A DNA stretch of 64,000 nt. Source: JAGTVG01 sp942491935. GTDB taxonomy: Bacteria > Bacteroidota > Bacteroidia > Cytophagales > Cyclobacteriaceae. Shown here one piece after another: positions 27,983-36,993 of the stretch; positions within the stretch are counted from its first letter, which is position 1, and every line of letters starts with the position of its first letter. Where the stretch lies: the NCBI GenBank assembly GCA_942491935.1, contig CALOCZ010000068.1, forward strand, positions 248,001-312,000, read 5' to 3'. Made by a program: the position numbers and the translations under genes. Below the pieces are notes generated by a model. The model searched no databases, had not been told where the DNA came from, and saw only the letters and a program-made list of their open reading frames with translations.

Positions 27983-28435
27983 ATGAGCCTAAAAGAACAA
28001 ATTGACGCTGATATTAAACAAGCCATGCTCAATAAGCGTAAAGATGAGTTACGTGCTTTGAGAGCAATTAAATCTCTTATCCTACTTGCTGAAACAGAAA
28101 AAGGAATGCAGGACCAGTTAAATAAGGATGTTGAAATGGGTATTCTCATGAAGGCGGCAAAACAACGTAGAGATTCATTACAGATCTATGAAGATCAAGG
28201 GAGGCAGGATCTCGCTCAAAAAGAAAAAGAGGAACTGACAATCATAGAACGATATCTGCCTAAACAAATGTCAGAAGAAGAAATTGAAGTTGAGTTAAAC
28301 GCGATCATAACAAATATTGGTGCACAGGGTATGAAAGATATGGGAAAAGTAATGGGACTGGCATCTAAAAAACTGGCAGGTAAAGCCGAGGGAAGGAAAA
28401 TTGCTGAACTAACTAAAAAACTTTTAGCTAATTGA
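27983..28435 (+). CDS. GatB/YqeY domain protein
   Basis: A 150-residue stand-alone YqeY domain, related to the tRNA-binding tail of GatB. The start SLKEQIDADIKQAMLNKRKDELRALR and the end GKVMGLASKKLAGKAEGRKIAELTKKLL match the family. The function is thought to concern tRNA-dependent amidation but is not settled. Its TGA overlaps the TTG start of the CvpA gene as TTGA. Confidence 0.88.
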   Translation: MSLKEQIDADIKQAMLNKRKDELRALRAIKSLILLAETEKGMQDQLNKDVEMGILMKAAKQRRDSLQIYEDQGRQDLAQKEKEELTIIERYLPKQMSEEEIEVELNAIITNIGAQGMKDMGKVMGLASKKLAGKAEGRKIAELTKKLLAN

Positions 28436-28953
28436 GAACTCTGGACCTTATACTTTTAATTCCTCTACTGATTGGTGCATACATGGGGTACAAAAGAGGG
28501 CTTATAATGGAACTCGTGGGCATAATTGCATTGATTATGGCAGTATTGGGGGCATTTAAACTATTACATACCGGTATAGAATTCTTAAGTAAATATATTC
28601 CTGCATATAGTAATTTTATTCCATTCATTGCTTTTATTGGTATTTTCATCGGCATCCTTATTTTAGTGAACATGCTGGGCCACGCTACCAAAAAGTTTCT
28701 GGACCTTACTATTCTGGGAGTATTTGATAATTTCGCAGGAGCAATAATTGGTATTTTTAAATGGGCATTCCTCGTCAGTATTGTTTTATGGCTATCCTTA
28801 CAGGTAAATCTTGTGGTCCCCAATGCATTAACGGAGAAAAGTATATTATACCCACATATTGTTGGACTGGCTCCTAAAGTTGGAGAGTATATCTCGGCAA
28901 TTTTCCCATTCGCCTCCGATCTATTCGAATCAATAAAAGATTTATTTAATTAG
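28432..28953 (+). CDS. CvpA family membrane protein
   Basis: A 173-residue inner-membrane protein with four predicted helices and the CvpA N-terminal pattern (LDLILLIPLLIGAYMGYKRGLI). CvpA proteins are linked to colicin V production and envelope stress resistance; the molecular role is unresolved. It starts with TTG at 28432 inside the stop of yqeY (four-base TTGA overlap). The next gene begins 6 bp after its end. Confidence 0.82.
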   Translation: MRTLDLILLIPLLIGAYMGYKRGLIMELVGIIALIMAVLGAFKLLHTGIEFLSKYIPAYSNFIPFIAFIGIFIGILILVNMLGHATKKFLDLTILGVFDNFAGAIIGIFKWAFLVSIVLWLSLQVNLVVPNALTEKSILYPHIVGLAPKVGEYISAIFPFASDLFESIKDLFN

Positions 28954-28959
28954 ATAGAA

Positions 28960-29523
28960 TTGATATTGCTATTAGATAATTTCGATTCCTTTACCTATAA
29001 CCTGGTGGACTATTTCAAGCAATTAAAAGTTACGCCAAAGGTGTTCAGGAACAATCAGACTATAGACGAAATAACCAAATATGATTATAAAGGAGTTGTA
29101 CTATCTCCCGGGCCTGGCCTGCCTGAAGAATCCGGGAACCTGCTGGAGGTGATCAGATACTATAAAAACCAATTGCCAATTATAGGAATATGTCTCGGTC
29201 ATCAAGCCATTGGTCAGTTTTTCAATGCGCCTATTATTAATGCTGAAAAACCCATGCATGGTAAAATTTCAAATGTCTTCCTTGAGAAAGACTATTTATT
29301 CAAAAACCTGCCAAATGAGATCCAGGTTGTAAGATACCATTCATTAATTCTCAGTGATTTACCGGAAAGTTTAGAAATAATTGCCAGGACAGAAAAGAAT
29401 GAGATCATGGCGATGCGGCACAGGGATTTAAATATCCGTGGATTGCAATTCCATCCGGAAGCTATTCTCACAGAATTTGGGAAAATGATGCTGCTGAATT
29501 GGGTAAGACATAATGATGTATAA
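28960..29523 (+). CDS. pabA: Aminodeoxychorismate/anthranilate synthase glutamine amidotransferase
   Basis: A class I glutamine amidotransferase of 187 residues that supplies ammonia to a chorismate-using partner. Beginning MILLLDNFDSFTYNLVDYF, it shows the oxyanion strand LSPGPGLPEE, nucleophile Cys78 in GICLGHQAIG, and His165/Glu167 in LQFHPEAIL. The same subunit may serve folate (PabA) or tryptophan (TrpG) synthesis. With no trp genes nearby, PabA is favoured but not proven. The start is TTG at 28960; a second TTG two codons later is possible. Confidence 0.85.
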   Translation: MILLLDNFDSFTYNLVDYFKQLKVTPKVFRNNQTIDEITKYDYKGVVLSPGPGLPEESGNLLEVIRYYKNQLPIIGICLGHQAIGQFFNAPIINAEKPMHGKISNVFLEKDYLFKNLPNEIQVVRYHSLILSDLPESLEIIARTEKNEIMAMRHRDLNIRGLQFHPEAILTEFGKMMLLNWVRHNDV

Positions 29524-29600
29524 AAAGAAACAGATTCATTTTTTTTATTCAAGTTTTGTGTATTATTGTTCAGGATACAAATAAATTTAAATCAATTTAA

Positions 29601-30266
29601 ATGATTGCAGAAGAACTCATAAATGAGATGATCCCAGCATTATCGATGAAAGATAAAGCTGAAAAGGCCATTTTATGGATGGGTGAATTACGTACAAATT
29701 TTCTGCCGGTTATTGAAAAAGGACTCTTCAAAGGCTTTGTAAGTGAAGATGTTATTTTTGAAAATAACGATCTTGAAAAAGATATCCGGGAAATAAAACT
29801 TATTGCTGAGAATTGCTATGTTAACCATAAACAGCATTATTATGACCTGATTCGCTTAATTAAAGACTATCATATTGACCTGGTAGCCGTTGTAGACGAT
29901 GATATGAATTATATGGGAATTGCAACAATTGATGATATTCTCAATGCCGTATCTGAATCAAGTGCTATCCAATCACCTGGTGCCATAATTATTTTATCGA
30001 TTAACAAAATAGACTATTCTCTTGCTGAAATTACGCGTTTGGTAGAAGAAAATAATGCCAAAGTCTTAAGCACTTATGTCAAAACTGATCCTAATGATTC
30101 AAATAAATTGTTATTAACACTTAAAATTAATATTCTTGAATCTAACAGGATCATAGCCACCTTGGAACGATTTGGATACAATATTGTTGCTCAATTCCTT
30201 GAAACGGAAGATGCAGAAAGCCACCAGGACAGGCTTAACCTCTTATTGAAATTAATCGACATTTAA
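29601..30266 (+). CDS. CBS domain-containing protein
   Basis: A 221-residue cytoplasmic protein with a tandem CBS pair in the first 120 residues (IPALSMKDKAEKAILWMGE ... VVDDDMNYMGIATIDDILNAV). An ACT-like C-terminal part follows (GAIIILSINKIDYSLAEITRLVEENNAKV). This layout resembles AcuB-type regulators that sense adenine nucleotides. No partner enzyme is adjacent, so the regulated process is unknown. Confidence 0.8.
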   Translation: MIAEELINEMIPALSMKDKAEKAILWMGELRTNFLPVIEKGLFKGFVSEDVIFENNDLEKDIREIKLIAENCYVNHKQHYYDLIRLIKDYHIDLVAVVDDDMNYMGIATIDDILNAVSESSAIQSPGAIIILSINKIDYSLAEITRLVEENNAKVLSTYVKTDPNDSNKLLLTLKINILESNRIIATLERFGYNIVAQFLETEDAESHQDRLNLLLKLIDI

Positions 30267-30413
30267 TCTTTTAAATTGTAGATCATTTCAATTTTGCCCC
30301 AATAACTTAAATAATATGTTGATTCTGAAAAAAAATTAAGTGTTATAAAAAAATTTAATTATTTTTAGACCGGGATTTTTCAAGGAATAAATTTTAATAT
30401 TCGGATATTTTTA

Positions 30414-31493
30414 ATGAGGAGGAATTATTTCTTTCTGTTTTTCTTACTAACGTTTATTTCGTTATCACAGATAGCCTACCCCCAAAAAAATATCAAAAAG
30501 AAAAACAACTTAAAAATTTCTAATTACAGGGGAGCGATAAATACCTTCGGCAATAAAAGGTATTTTGCATTTGGAGGAGGGGTCAATATATTAAATTATT
30601 TTGGAGACCTTGCTCCTGCTTCCGGTTGGGCAAGTACCGATCTGAAATTCACCAGGCCCGGGATCAGTTTATTCCTTGATTATAAATATGCTCCTCGTGT
30701 GACCTTTCGTCTTGCTTTAGATATGGGCACCATTACCGGCGATGATTATGTTTCCGCTGATCCTAATGATGATTTGGCAAAATACAGGTATATCAGAAAT
30801 ATCCAGTTCAGGAACAGGGTATATGAACTTTCTTTCCAGGCTAAGATTGATCTTCTTACCAACAGGGGCACTTACATAAGTCGGCCGGTTTTTAATCCTT
30901 ACCTGTTTGGCGGGATTGGTGTATTCTACCACAATCCAAAAGCTATGGCTCCTGAAACTGATCAGTTGGGCAACAGCATCCCGGAAGCAGGAAAATGGGT
31001 AGCCTTACAACCTCTTGGAACCGAAGGGCAATATAGTGATGCTTATGACGTTAAGCCCTACAGTAAGGTACAAATTTCTGTGCCCATCGGATTAGGCTTC
31101 AGCTATAAGCTTGGCAATAATCTTGATTTCTCTTTTGAAATCGGGTACAGGATTTTGTTTACGGATTATATTGACGACGTTAGCAGGAATTATGTTGATC
31201 TGGGAATCTTTGATTCTCCTTTGGCGAGGGCATTATCTGACCGTTCACAGGAACTTACTGCAATCAGATCAGGAGAACCCAGGGATTTCGAAAATGTAAT
31301 TCTTCCAAATACGACAGAATATACGTATACTTCAGCTTATGATGGAAATACGTATACGGTATTTGCAGGTTACGGGGATGGACATCCTTCAAGCATCCGT
31401 GGCAATTCGGGCGACAATGATATGTATTTTGTCACCAGTTTAAAAATAACATATATTTTTGGTGGAACTTTCCAGAATGCGAAATTCAGATAG
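30414..31493 (+). CDS. DUF6089 (PorG-like) outer-membrane beta-barrel protein, copy 1
   Basis: A 359-residue exported protein: signal peptide (about 1-24, cleavage near AYPQ), then an eight-stranded-type small barrel with FAFGGGVNILNYFGDLAP and VPIGLGFSYKLGNNLDFSFEIGYR. DUF6089 includes PorG, an outer-membrane part of the type IX secretion core; sprA is in the same window. This copy is longer than its neighbour, with an insert around 255-325. It overlaps the start of the second DUF6089 gene by 17 bp. Which of the two is the functional PorG cannot be decided here. Confidence 0.8.
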   Translation: MRRNYFFLFFLLTFISLSQIAYPQKNIKKKNNLKISNYRGAINTFGNKRYFAFGGGVNILNYFGDLAPASGWASTDLKFTRPGISLFLDYKYAPRVTFRLALDMGTITGDDYVSADPNDDLAKYRYIRNIQFRNRVYELSFQAKIDLLTNRGTYISRPVFNPYLFGGIGVFYHNPKAMAPETDQLGNSIPEAGKWVALQPLGTEGQYSDAYDVKPYSKVQISVPIGLGFSYKLGNNLDFSFEIGYRILFTDYIDDVSRNYVDLGIFDSPLARALSDRSQELTAIRSGEPRDFENVILPNTTEYTYTSAYDGNTYTVFAGYGDGHPSSIRGNSGDNDMYFVTSLKITYIFGGTFQNAKFR

Positions 31494-32220
31494 ATCTAAT
31501 CAAGGGCTCAAAAGCATTTTTGGGACTGCCAAAATTGGAATATATAAAATACTTCTCCTTTTTTTTCTATTAATATTTACTTCTTTCAGCAATTCATTTG
31601 GTCAATTAACTGAGATAGGATTCCAGATTGGAGCTTTCAATTATACTGGTGATCTTTCAAATGGATATAGCTTAAAGAACCATAGACCTGGAGCTTCTGT
31701 TTTTCTTAGAACCAACTTAACAGATGCGGTAGGTTTAAAATACGGTATTGCTGCAGGTATGATTCATGGCAGCAATGAATTCTTTGATGATACCGAAAAT
31801 CAGATGACATCCATTTCTTTTAATACAACCATCTTAGAGGCATTCGGTTCTTTTGAATTCTATTTTCTAGATTATAAAAGCAAGCATTCCAGAGTTCACT
31901 GGACACCCTACCTGAGTCTTGGGCTGGCTGCATTTACTTACTTTGGAGATGCTGCCAGTAATTCAAATCAAAGCAGGATCCAGCCAGCTATTCCTATTGG
32001 CATTGGTTTTAAATACCAGGTAAGTAAACGAATTGACCTGGGTCTGGAAGCAAGTGCAAGAGTTACGTTTTTTGATTATCTCGATGGTATCGGGGAAGGG
32101 GATCCAATTGGTCCGGATTATGTTTATGCTAACCAATATAGCTTTGACACATACTATTTTATAGGATTTACACTCAATTATACCTTCTATATCATCCCTT
32201 GCCCCTACGATTGGGAATGA
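31477..32220 (+). CDS. DUF6089 (PorG-like) outer-membrane beta-barrel protein, copy 2
   Basis: A 247-residue paralog: signal segment (about 18-43, cleavage near SFGQ), then the barrel with EIGFQIGAFNYTGDLS and IPIGIGFKYQVSKRIDLGLE, ending in an aromatic strand before a short Cys-containing tail. It sits directly before uppS-bamA-ompH-ompH, the position usual for PorG in the phylum, which makes it the better PorG candidate. The ATG at 31477 is preferred to a TTG at 31459. Start and upstream stop overlap by 17 bp. Confidence 0.8.
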   Translation: MRNSDRSNQGLKSIFGTAKIGIYKILLLFFLLIFTSFSNSFGQLTEIGFQIGAFNYTGDLSNGYSLKNHRPGASVFLRTNLTDAVGLKYGIAAGMIHGSNEFFDDTENQMTSISFNTTILEAFGSFEFYFLDYKSKHSRVHWTPYLSLGLAAFTYFGDAASNSNQSRIQPAIPIGIGFKYQVSKRIDLGLEASARVTFFDYLDGIGEGDPIGPDYVYANQYSFDTYYFIGFTLNYTFYIIPCPYDWE

Positions 32221-32231
32221 TTCTATCCCTG

Positions 32232-32267
32232 TTTGATTTTAATTCTTAAAAAAATACGCCAATTTTG
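32232..32267 (+). promoter_or_regulatory. Possible promoter upstream of uppS
   Basis: CAATTTTGC (32260-32268) differs from TAnnTTTGC in one base. TTTG at 32232-32235 lies 24 bp upstream, slightly too far; TTTT at 32237-32240 fits better. This would start a uppS-bamA-ompH unit inside the larger block. Confidence 0.35.
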
Positions 32268-32290
32268 CAGTCTGCTTTAAAAAGCAATTG

Positions 32291-33040
32291 ATGATGTCAA
32301 ATGAAATAATAGATAAAAGCAATTTACCCAACCATATCGCTGTGATCATGGATGGTAATGGAAGGTGGGCTAAAAAGCAAGGAGCAAGACGTATCTTTGG
32401 GCATCAAAACGCAATTAAAGCAATCAGGGATATTTCAGAAGGATCTGCGGAACTGGGCATTAAGTATCTGACATTATACGCCTTTTCAACAGAAAACTGG
32501 AACAGACCAAAAGCAGAAATAAGAGGCCTTATGGAATTGCTTGTGTCTACCATAAGAAAGGAAACTGAAACTTTGATCAAGAACAATATAATGCTTAAAG
32601 CAATTGGTGATATTGATAGCCTTCCCCCAAAATGTCAGAGGGAACTTAGTGAAGCCATGGACATCACCAAAAATAATTCAGGCCTGACCCTAATACTGGC
32701 TTTAAGTTATAGCGGACGTTGGGATATCGTTCAAGGGATAAAAAGTCTGTTAAAAGATGTTAAAAACGACCTTATATCAGAAAAAGATATAAATCAGGAA
32801 TTGTTTTCACGTTATCTTAGTACTTCAAATATACCTGATCCAGAACTTTTGATTCGAACAAGCGGAGAAATGCGGATTAGTAATTTTCTATTATGGCAGA
32901 TGGCTTACACGGAATTATATGTAACTGAGTTGCTTTGGCCTGATTTCAGGAAACAACATTTGATTGATGCCATAATATCTTATCAGAAAAGGGAAAGAAG
33001 GTTTGGAAAGATTAGTGAACAGGTAAATTTGGAGGGATGA
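32291..33040 (+). CDS. uppS: Isoprenyl transferase (undecaprenyl diphosphate synthase)
   Basis: Cis-prenyltransferase that extends farnesyl diphosphate with isopentenyl units to the C55 carrier lipid used for peptidoglycan and surface sugars. The 249 residues carry the catalytic aspartate in VIMDGNGRWAKKQGARR, then FGHQ, YAFSTENWNRP, and RTSGEMRISNFLLWQ with ELYVTELLWPDF. Three starts lie in a row (TTG 32288, ATG 32291, ATG 32294). Its TGA overlaps the bamA ATG (ATGA), typical translational coupling. Confidence 0.95.
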   Translation: MMSNEIIDKSNLPNHIAVIMDGNGRWAKKQGARRIFGHQNAIKAIRDISEGSAELGIKYLTLYAFSTENWNRPKAEIRGLMELLVSTIRKETETLIKNNIMLKAIGDIDSLPPKCQRELSEAMDITKNNSGLTLILALSYSGRWDIVQGIKSLLKDVKNDLISEKDINQELFSRYLSTSNIPDPELLIRTSGEMRISNFLLWQMAYTELYVTELLWPDFRKQHLIDAIISYQKRERRFGKISEQVNLEG

Positions 33041-35685
33041 GAAAATTTTTAATAATAATTATATTATCAATACCTATTTTTAGTGCCTACCCCCAGGTCG
33101 GTCTGATTAAAAGTGATAATGGAAGTGCTGATAATGTTGATATCCAACTTGATTACAGAAATCCTAAAGTTTTTGAAATTGCGAATATTGAAGTAACTGG
33201 TGCTCAATTCCTTGATATCAATGCACTAATTTCCATCAGTGGATTGAAAATTGGAGATAAAATAAAAATTCCAGGAGATGCTATAAGTGGCGCTATTGAA
33301 AAGCTATGGGAGAATGGGATTATCGGTGATGTGGGAATCTATGTTTCAAAAATAGAAGGCGAACTGGTATATCTGAATATTGATTTGAAAGAACGTCCTC
33401 GGATTACAAGAATAAATTTTGATGGCATTACCAAATCTCAACAAACAGAACTCAATGATCAGATAAAACTTATACGCGGACGTGTATTAACGGATGTATT
33501 ACTAAAGAATACAGAACTTTCCATAAAGAAGTATTTTATTGAAAAAGGTTACCTGAACACAGAAGTAAATAGTATTCAGAAATTAGATACTCTGGTATCC
33601 AACGGAGTGCAAATCTCTTTGGAAATTGATAAAAAATATAAAGTCCGGATCAATAGGATTAATATATATGGAAATTCTGATGTGGTCGATTCCAAGCTCA
33701 AGAGTAAAATGAAAAAGACCAATGAGCATATAAGGTTTTGGCTATTTAAAGACCTCACTAAATCTATTGCAAACTTGAATGGCAAAAAATTCAAGAATTT
33801 CTTTACAAAAACAAAACCCGTATCAACTGCTGAAATTACGGAGTATCTGAACGAACAGGTAAAGTTAAATTTCTTTAAAGGACAGAAATTCCTAACTGAA
33901 GAATATCTCAATGATAAAAAGAGCATGATCACCTATTTTAATTCTAAAGGATATCGTGACGCTCGAATTATCACTGACTCTGTTTACAATATAGGGAACA
34001 ATAAAATTAACATAGACATATCCATTGAGGAGGGTATGAAATACTATTTCAGGGATATTATCTGGACCGGAAATTTTATATATGAGGACGAGATCCTTGA
34101 CAGAATATTGGGAGTACAAACTGGGGATGTATACGACATGGAACTCATCAATACGAAATTAACATTCAATCCTAATGGTACTGATCTGGGAGCATTGTAT
34201 CTGGATAATGGTTATTTGGCTTATAGCTGTACCCCGGTTGAAACTGAAATTGACGGTGACTCTATTGACGTTGAAATGCGTATACAAGAGGGCCGGCAAT
34301 TTGATATCAATAAGATTATAGTCAAAGGAAATGAAAGGACAAATGATCATGTTATACTAAGGGAGATCAGGACACTTCCAGGTCAGAAATTCAGCCGGGC
34401 TGCATTAATCAGAACTCAGCGTGAATTATCCCAGTTAGGATATTTCGATCCGGAGACAATTGGGATCAACCCTATTCCGAATTTTCAGGATGGAACAGTG
34501 GATATTGAATACTCGCTAACTGAAAGACCAAGTGACCAGATAGAATTATCCGGTGGATGGGGTGGTTATTATGGTTTTGTAGGAACTCTGGGACTTGTAT
34601 TCAATAATTTCTCATTAAGGAACCTGACCAAGCCTAAGAAATGGCATCCTCTGCCAGTTGGTGACGGGCAAAGATTATCACTTCGTGTACAGGCGAATGG
34701 AAAAGCCTATCAGAGTTATTCATTCTCATTCACAGAACCATGGTTAGGTGGTAGAAAGCCAAATGCTTTTACCATTTCTCTACAAAGATCTTCCCAAAGG
34801 ACCAATGCCTTCAGCTCGGTTGAAACACAGGGATGGCTCAAATTAAGTGGGATAACCTTTAGCCTTGCAAGAAGGATCCGCTGGCCTGATGATTACTTTA
34901 CCTTAAGCAATTCTCTCAATTATTATATTTATGATCTGAACAACTATGGTTACAGACTTGGCTTTTCAACCGGGGTTGCAAACAATATCACATTTAATAC
35001 AACATTATCCCGAAATAGTGTAGATCAACCCATGTATCCAAGATATGGTTCAAATATTTCGTTGAGTGTAAGCTTAACACCGCCATACTCATTATGGAAT
35101 GATATTGACTATGAAACTGCTGATAATGCAACCAAATATAAGTGGATCGAATACCACAAATGGATGTTCGATGCTAGCTTTTTTCAAAAACTGGCAGGAA
35201 ATTTGGTAGCTAATGCTAGGGTGCACGTTGGTTACATGGGTGGTTATGGTGCACCAATAGGTCCATTTGAGAGATTTGTGATGGGCGGAAGCGGATTAGC
35301 CGGACAAGATTTCTTGCTGGGAACGGACATTATCGCGTTACGTGGCTATGAAGACAGGGAAGTTACTCCAAGGGATCCTGTTACCGGAATTGAAGGGGGG
35401 ACAGCCTATAATAAATTGGTCTTTGAATTAAGGTACCCGATATCTTTAAATCCATCGGCAACCATATATGTTTTAACATTTGCAGAAGGTGGTGGCAACT
35501 GGATTCACGGATATCAGTTTAATCCATTTAATACATACCGGTCAGCCGGTTTAGGGGCCCGAATATTCATGCCGGCATTTGGTTTGCTGGGTATTGATTG
35601 GGCATATGGTTTTGACAGGTTACCTGGACAGCCAAATGTTAGTGGGTCGCAATTCCACTTTACAATTGGTCAGCAGTTTAGATAA
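33037..35685 (+). CDS. bamA: Outer membrane protein assembly factor BamA
   Basis: The central Omp85 insertase for outer-membrane beta-barrels. The 882-residue protein has a signal peptide (MRKFLIIIILSIPIFSAYPQ), about five POTRA repeats (about 45-450) and a C-terminal 16-strand barrel. The conserved L6 loop is seen in FLLGTDIIALRGYEDREV, where RGY stands for the usual VRGF/Y. The protein ends in an aromatic beta-signal (FHFTIGQQFR). It is translationally coupled to uppS. The two Skp/OmpH chaperones follow, completing an outer-membrane biogenesis operon. Confidence 0.95.
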   Translation: MRKFLIIIILSIPIFSAYPQVGLIKSDNGSADNVDIQLDYRNPKVFEIANIEVTGAQFLDINALISISGLKIGDKIKIPGDAISGAIEKLWENGIIGDVGIYVSKIEGELVYLNIDLKERPRITRINFDGITKSQQTELNDQIKLIRGRVLTDVLLKNTELSIKKYFIEKGYLNTEVNSIQKLDTLVSNGVQISLEIDKKYKVRINRINIYGNSDVVDSKLKSKMKKTNEHIRFWLFKDLTKSIANLNGKKFKNFFTKTKPVSTAEITEYLNEQVKLNFFKGQKFLTEEYLNDKKSMITYFNSKGYRDARIITDSVYNIGNNKINIDISIEEGMKYYFRDIIWTGNFIYEDEILDRILGVQTGDVYDMELINTKLTFNPNGTDLGALYLDNGYLAYSCTPVETEIDGDSIDVEMRIQEGRQFDINKIIVKGNERTNDHVILREIRTLPGQKFSRAALIRTQRELSQLGYFDPETIGINPIPNFQDGTVDIEYSLTERPSDQIELSGGWGGYYGFVGTLGLVFNNFSLRNLTKPKKWHPLPVGDGQRLSLRVQANGKAYQSYSFSFTEPWLGGRKPNAFTISLQRSSQRTNAFSSVETQGWLKLSGITFSLARRIRWPDDYFTLSNSLNYYIYDLNNYGYRLGFSTGVANNITFNTTLSRNSVDQPMYPRYGSNISLSVSLTPPYSLWNDIDYETADNATKYKWIEYHKWMFDASFFQKLAGNLVANARVHVGYMGGYGAPIGPFERFVMGGSGLAGQDFLLGTDIIALRGYEDREVTPRDPVTGIEGGTAYNKLVFELRYPISLNPSATIYVLTFAEGGGNWIHGYQFNPFNTYRSAGLGARIFMPAFGLLGIDWAYGFDRLPGQPNVSGSQFHFTIGQQFR

Positions 35686-35695
35686 ACATAATATT

Positions 35696-36229
35696 ATGAA
35701 ACGCATAATTCTTAGTTGCTTGTTAGTAGTATTTGCGCTGAGCAGCGTTTTTGCTCAGAAATGGGGTTATGTTGATACGGAATACATTCTAAGTAAAATT
35801 CCGGAATATAAGGAAGCGCAAGATGAAATTAATACATTATCTTTGAGCTGGGATCAGGAAATACAATCGATGTACAGGGAAATTGAATCCCTGTATGATA
35901 AACTTCAGGCTGAAGAAGTATTGCTGACAGCAGAAATGAAGGAAGAGAGATTGGCTGAGATCCAAATAAAAGAAGAGGAAGTAAAAGCTTATCATAAGAA
36001 GGTATTTGGATATGAGGGCTTATTTTTTTTAAAGAAGAAGGAACTTATAAAACCAGTGCAGGATAAGGTTTTTGATGCCGTTGAAAAAGTGGCTAAAGAC
36101 AATCGGCTTCAAATGGTATTTGATAAATCCGGTGAACTTGTACTAATATATACTGATCCAATCCATGATTATACTGATTATGTTTTGGAAGAACTTGGAT
36201 TGGGAGATAAGAATGATGTTATAAAATGA
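35696..36229 (+). CDS. OmpH/Skp family periplasmic chaperone, copy 1
   Basis: A 177-residue exported protein starting MKRIILSCLLVVFALSSVFA with cleavage near AQ. It then has the OmpH pattern KWGYVDTEYILSKIPEY, a long coiled-coil hairpin (about 45-120, E/K rich) and a closing beta segment. Skp-like trimers keep unfolded outer-membrane proteins soluble on their way to BamA. The ATG at 35696 is 10 bp after bamA; a longer in-frame reading inside bamA is rejected because it would bury the signal peptide. Confidence 0.9.
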   Translation: MKRIILSCLLVVFALSSVFAQKWGYVDTEYILSKIPEYKEAQDEINTLSLSWDQEIQSMYREIESLYDKLQAEEVLLTAEMKEERLAEIQIKEEEVKAYHKKVFGYEGLFFLKKKELIKPVQDKVFDAVEKVAKDNRLQMVFDKSGELVLIYTDPIHDYTDYVLEELGLGDKNDVIK

Positions 36230-36292
36230 AACGGCTAACCTTTTTTAATCATTGATCTTAATAAACGAATGATTAAATAGTTTAGTGAGAAC

Positions 36293-36312
36293 GGAGCGGT
36301 TACATCCGCTCT
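36293..36312 (+). other. Short GC hairpin between the two ompH genes
   Basis: GAGCGG (36294-36299) pairs with CCGCTC (36306-36311) around a 6-nt loop in an otherwise AT-rich 156-bp gap. No T-run follows, so it is not a typical terminator. It may be a processing or attenuation hairpin; weak evidence. Confidence 0.35.
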
Positions 36313-36385
36313 CAAAATTTAAGATAATATTACTAATTGACTTGGAAATTTTAAACGGATGAATAAACACTTAAAAAACACAATA

Positions 36386-36934
36386 ATGAAAAAGATATTT
36401 ATTGTAATTACTTTGTTTACGGTGATAGCAGTAAACAATAGTTACGCACAGTCTAATTTAAAGATCGGTTACACAAATGTGGATTATGTATTAAATCTAC
36501 TTCCTGAAGCAAAAGAAATAGAAGCAGAACTTACCGCATATGGGAAACAACTTGAATCTCAATTGCAATCCAAAATGGCCGAATTTCAGGAGAAACTTAA
36601 TGATTATCAGACAAAAATGAGCAGCGGTGAAATGTTACCTGCTGTTGCCAGAGATAAAGAAAATGAGTTAAATGGATTAAGACAATCTATTGAGAAATTC
36701 CAAAGGGATGCAGATGCTTCTCTTCAAAAGAAGCAAGTAGATCTGTTGCAACCTGCATATGAAAAAATACAGAATGCCATTAATGTTGTTGCGGAAGCAA
36801 ATAGCTATTCTCATGTTTTTAGCAGTGATGTAGGCGCATTTGCTGTATTATTATATGCAAATGAAGAATCAAACATAACTGATCTGGTTCTTGCTGAATT
36901 GGGTATTGAAGCACCTGCTGAAGCTAGTGAATAA
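36386..36934 (+). CDS. OmpH/Skp family periplasmic chaperone, copy 2
   Basis: A 182-residue paralog of the preceding chaperone: signal peptide MKKIFIVITLFTVIAVNNSYA, then LKIGYTNVDYVLNLLPEAKE, a Q/K/E-rich coiled-coil hairpin and a C-terminal beta part. An in-frame ATG nine codons upstream (36359) would add a basic tail; 36386 gives a standard signal peptide and is preferred. Two tandem skp genes after bamA are normal in the phylum. Confidence 0.9.
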   Translation: MKKIFIVITLFTVIAVNNSYAQSNLKIGYTNVDYVLNLLPEAKEIEAELTAYGKQLESQLQSKMAEFQEKLNDYQTKMSSGEMLPAVARDKENELNGLRQSIEKFQRDADASLQKKQVDLLQPAYEKIQNAINVVAEANSYSHVFSSDVGAFAVLLYANEESNITDLVLAELGIEAPAEASE

Positions 36935-36944
36935 GATCACTTAA

Positions 36945-36990
36945 CAGATATTTTGTCCAGCAAATGCAGGACAAAATATCTGTATTTATT
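36945..36990 (+). terminator. Strong terminator after the bamA-ompH operon
   Basis: A perfect 14-bp inverted repeat (36945-36958 with 36969-36982) with a 10-nt loop is followed by TATTTATT. It covers an in-frame ATG at 36964 of the next gene and shows that the LD-carboxypeptidase starts downstream, at 36994. Confidence 0.8.
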
Positions 36991-36993
36991 AAA

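Noticed and set aside
27919..28149. Long N-terminal extension of PdxJ on the minus strand
   Set aside because: It is antisense to yqeY and lacks family similarity; the conserved protein begins at 27918.
36293..36312. Hairpin between ompH genes as a terminator
   Set aside because: No T-run follows and the genes belong to one conserved operon; kept only as an unassigned hairpin.
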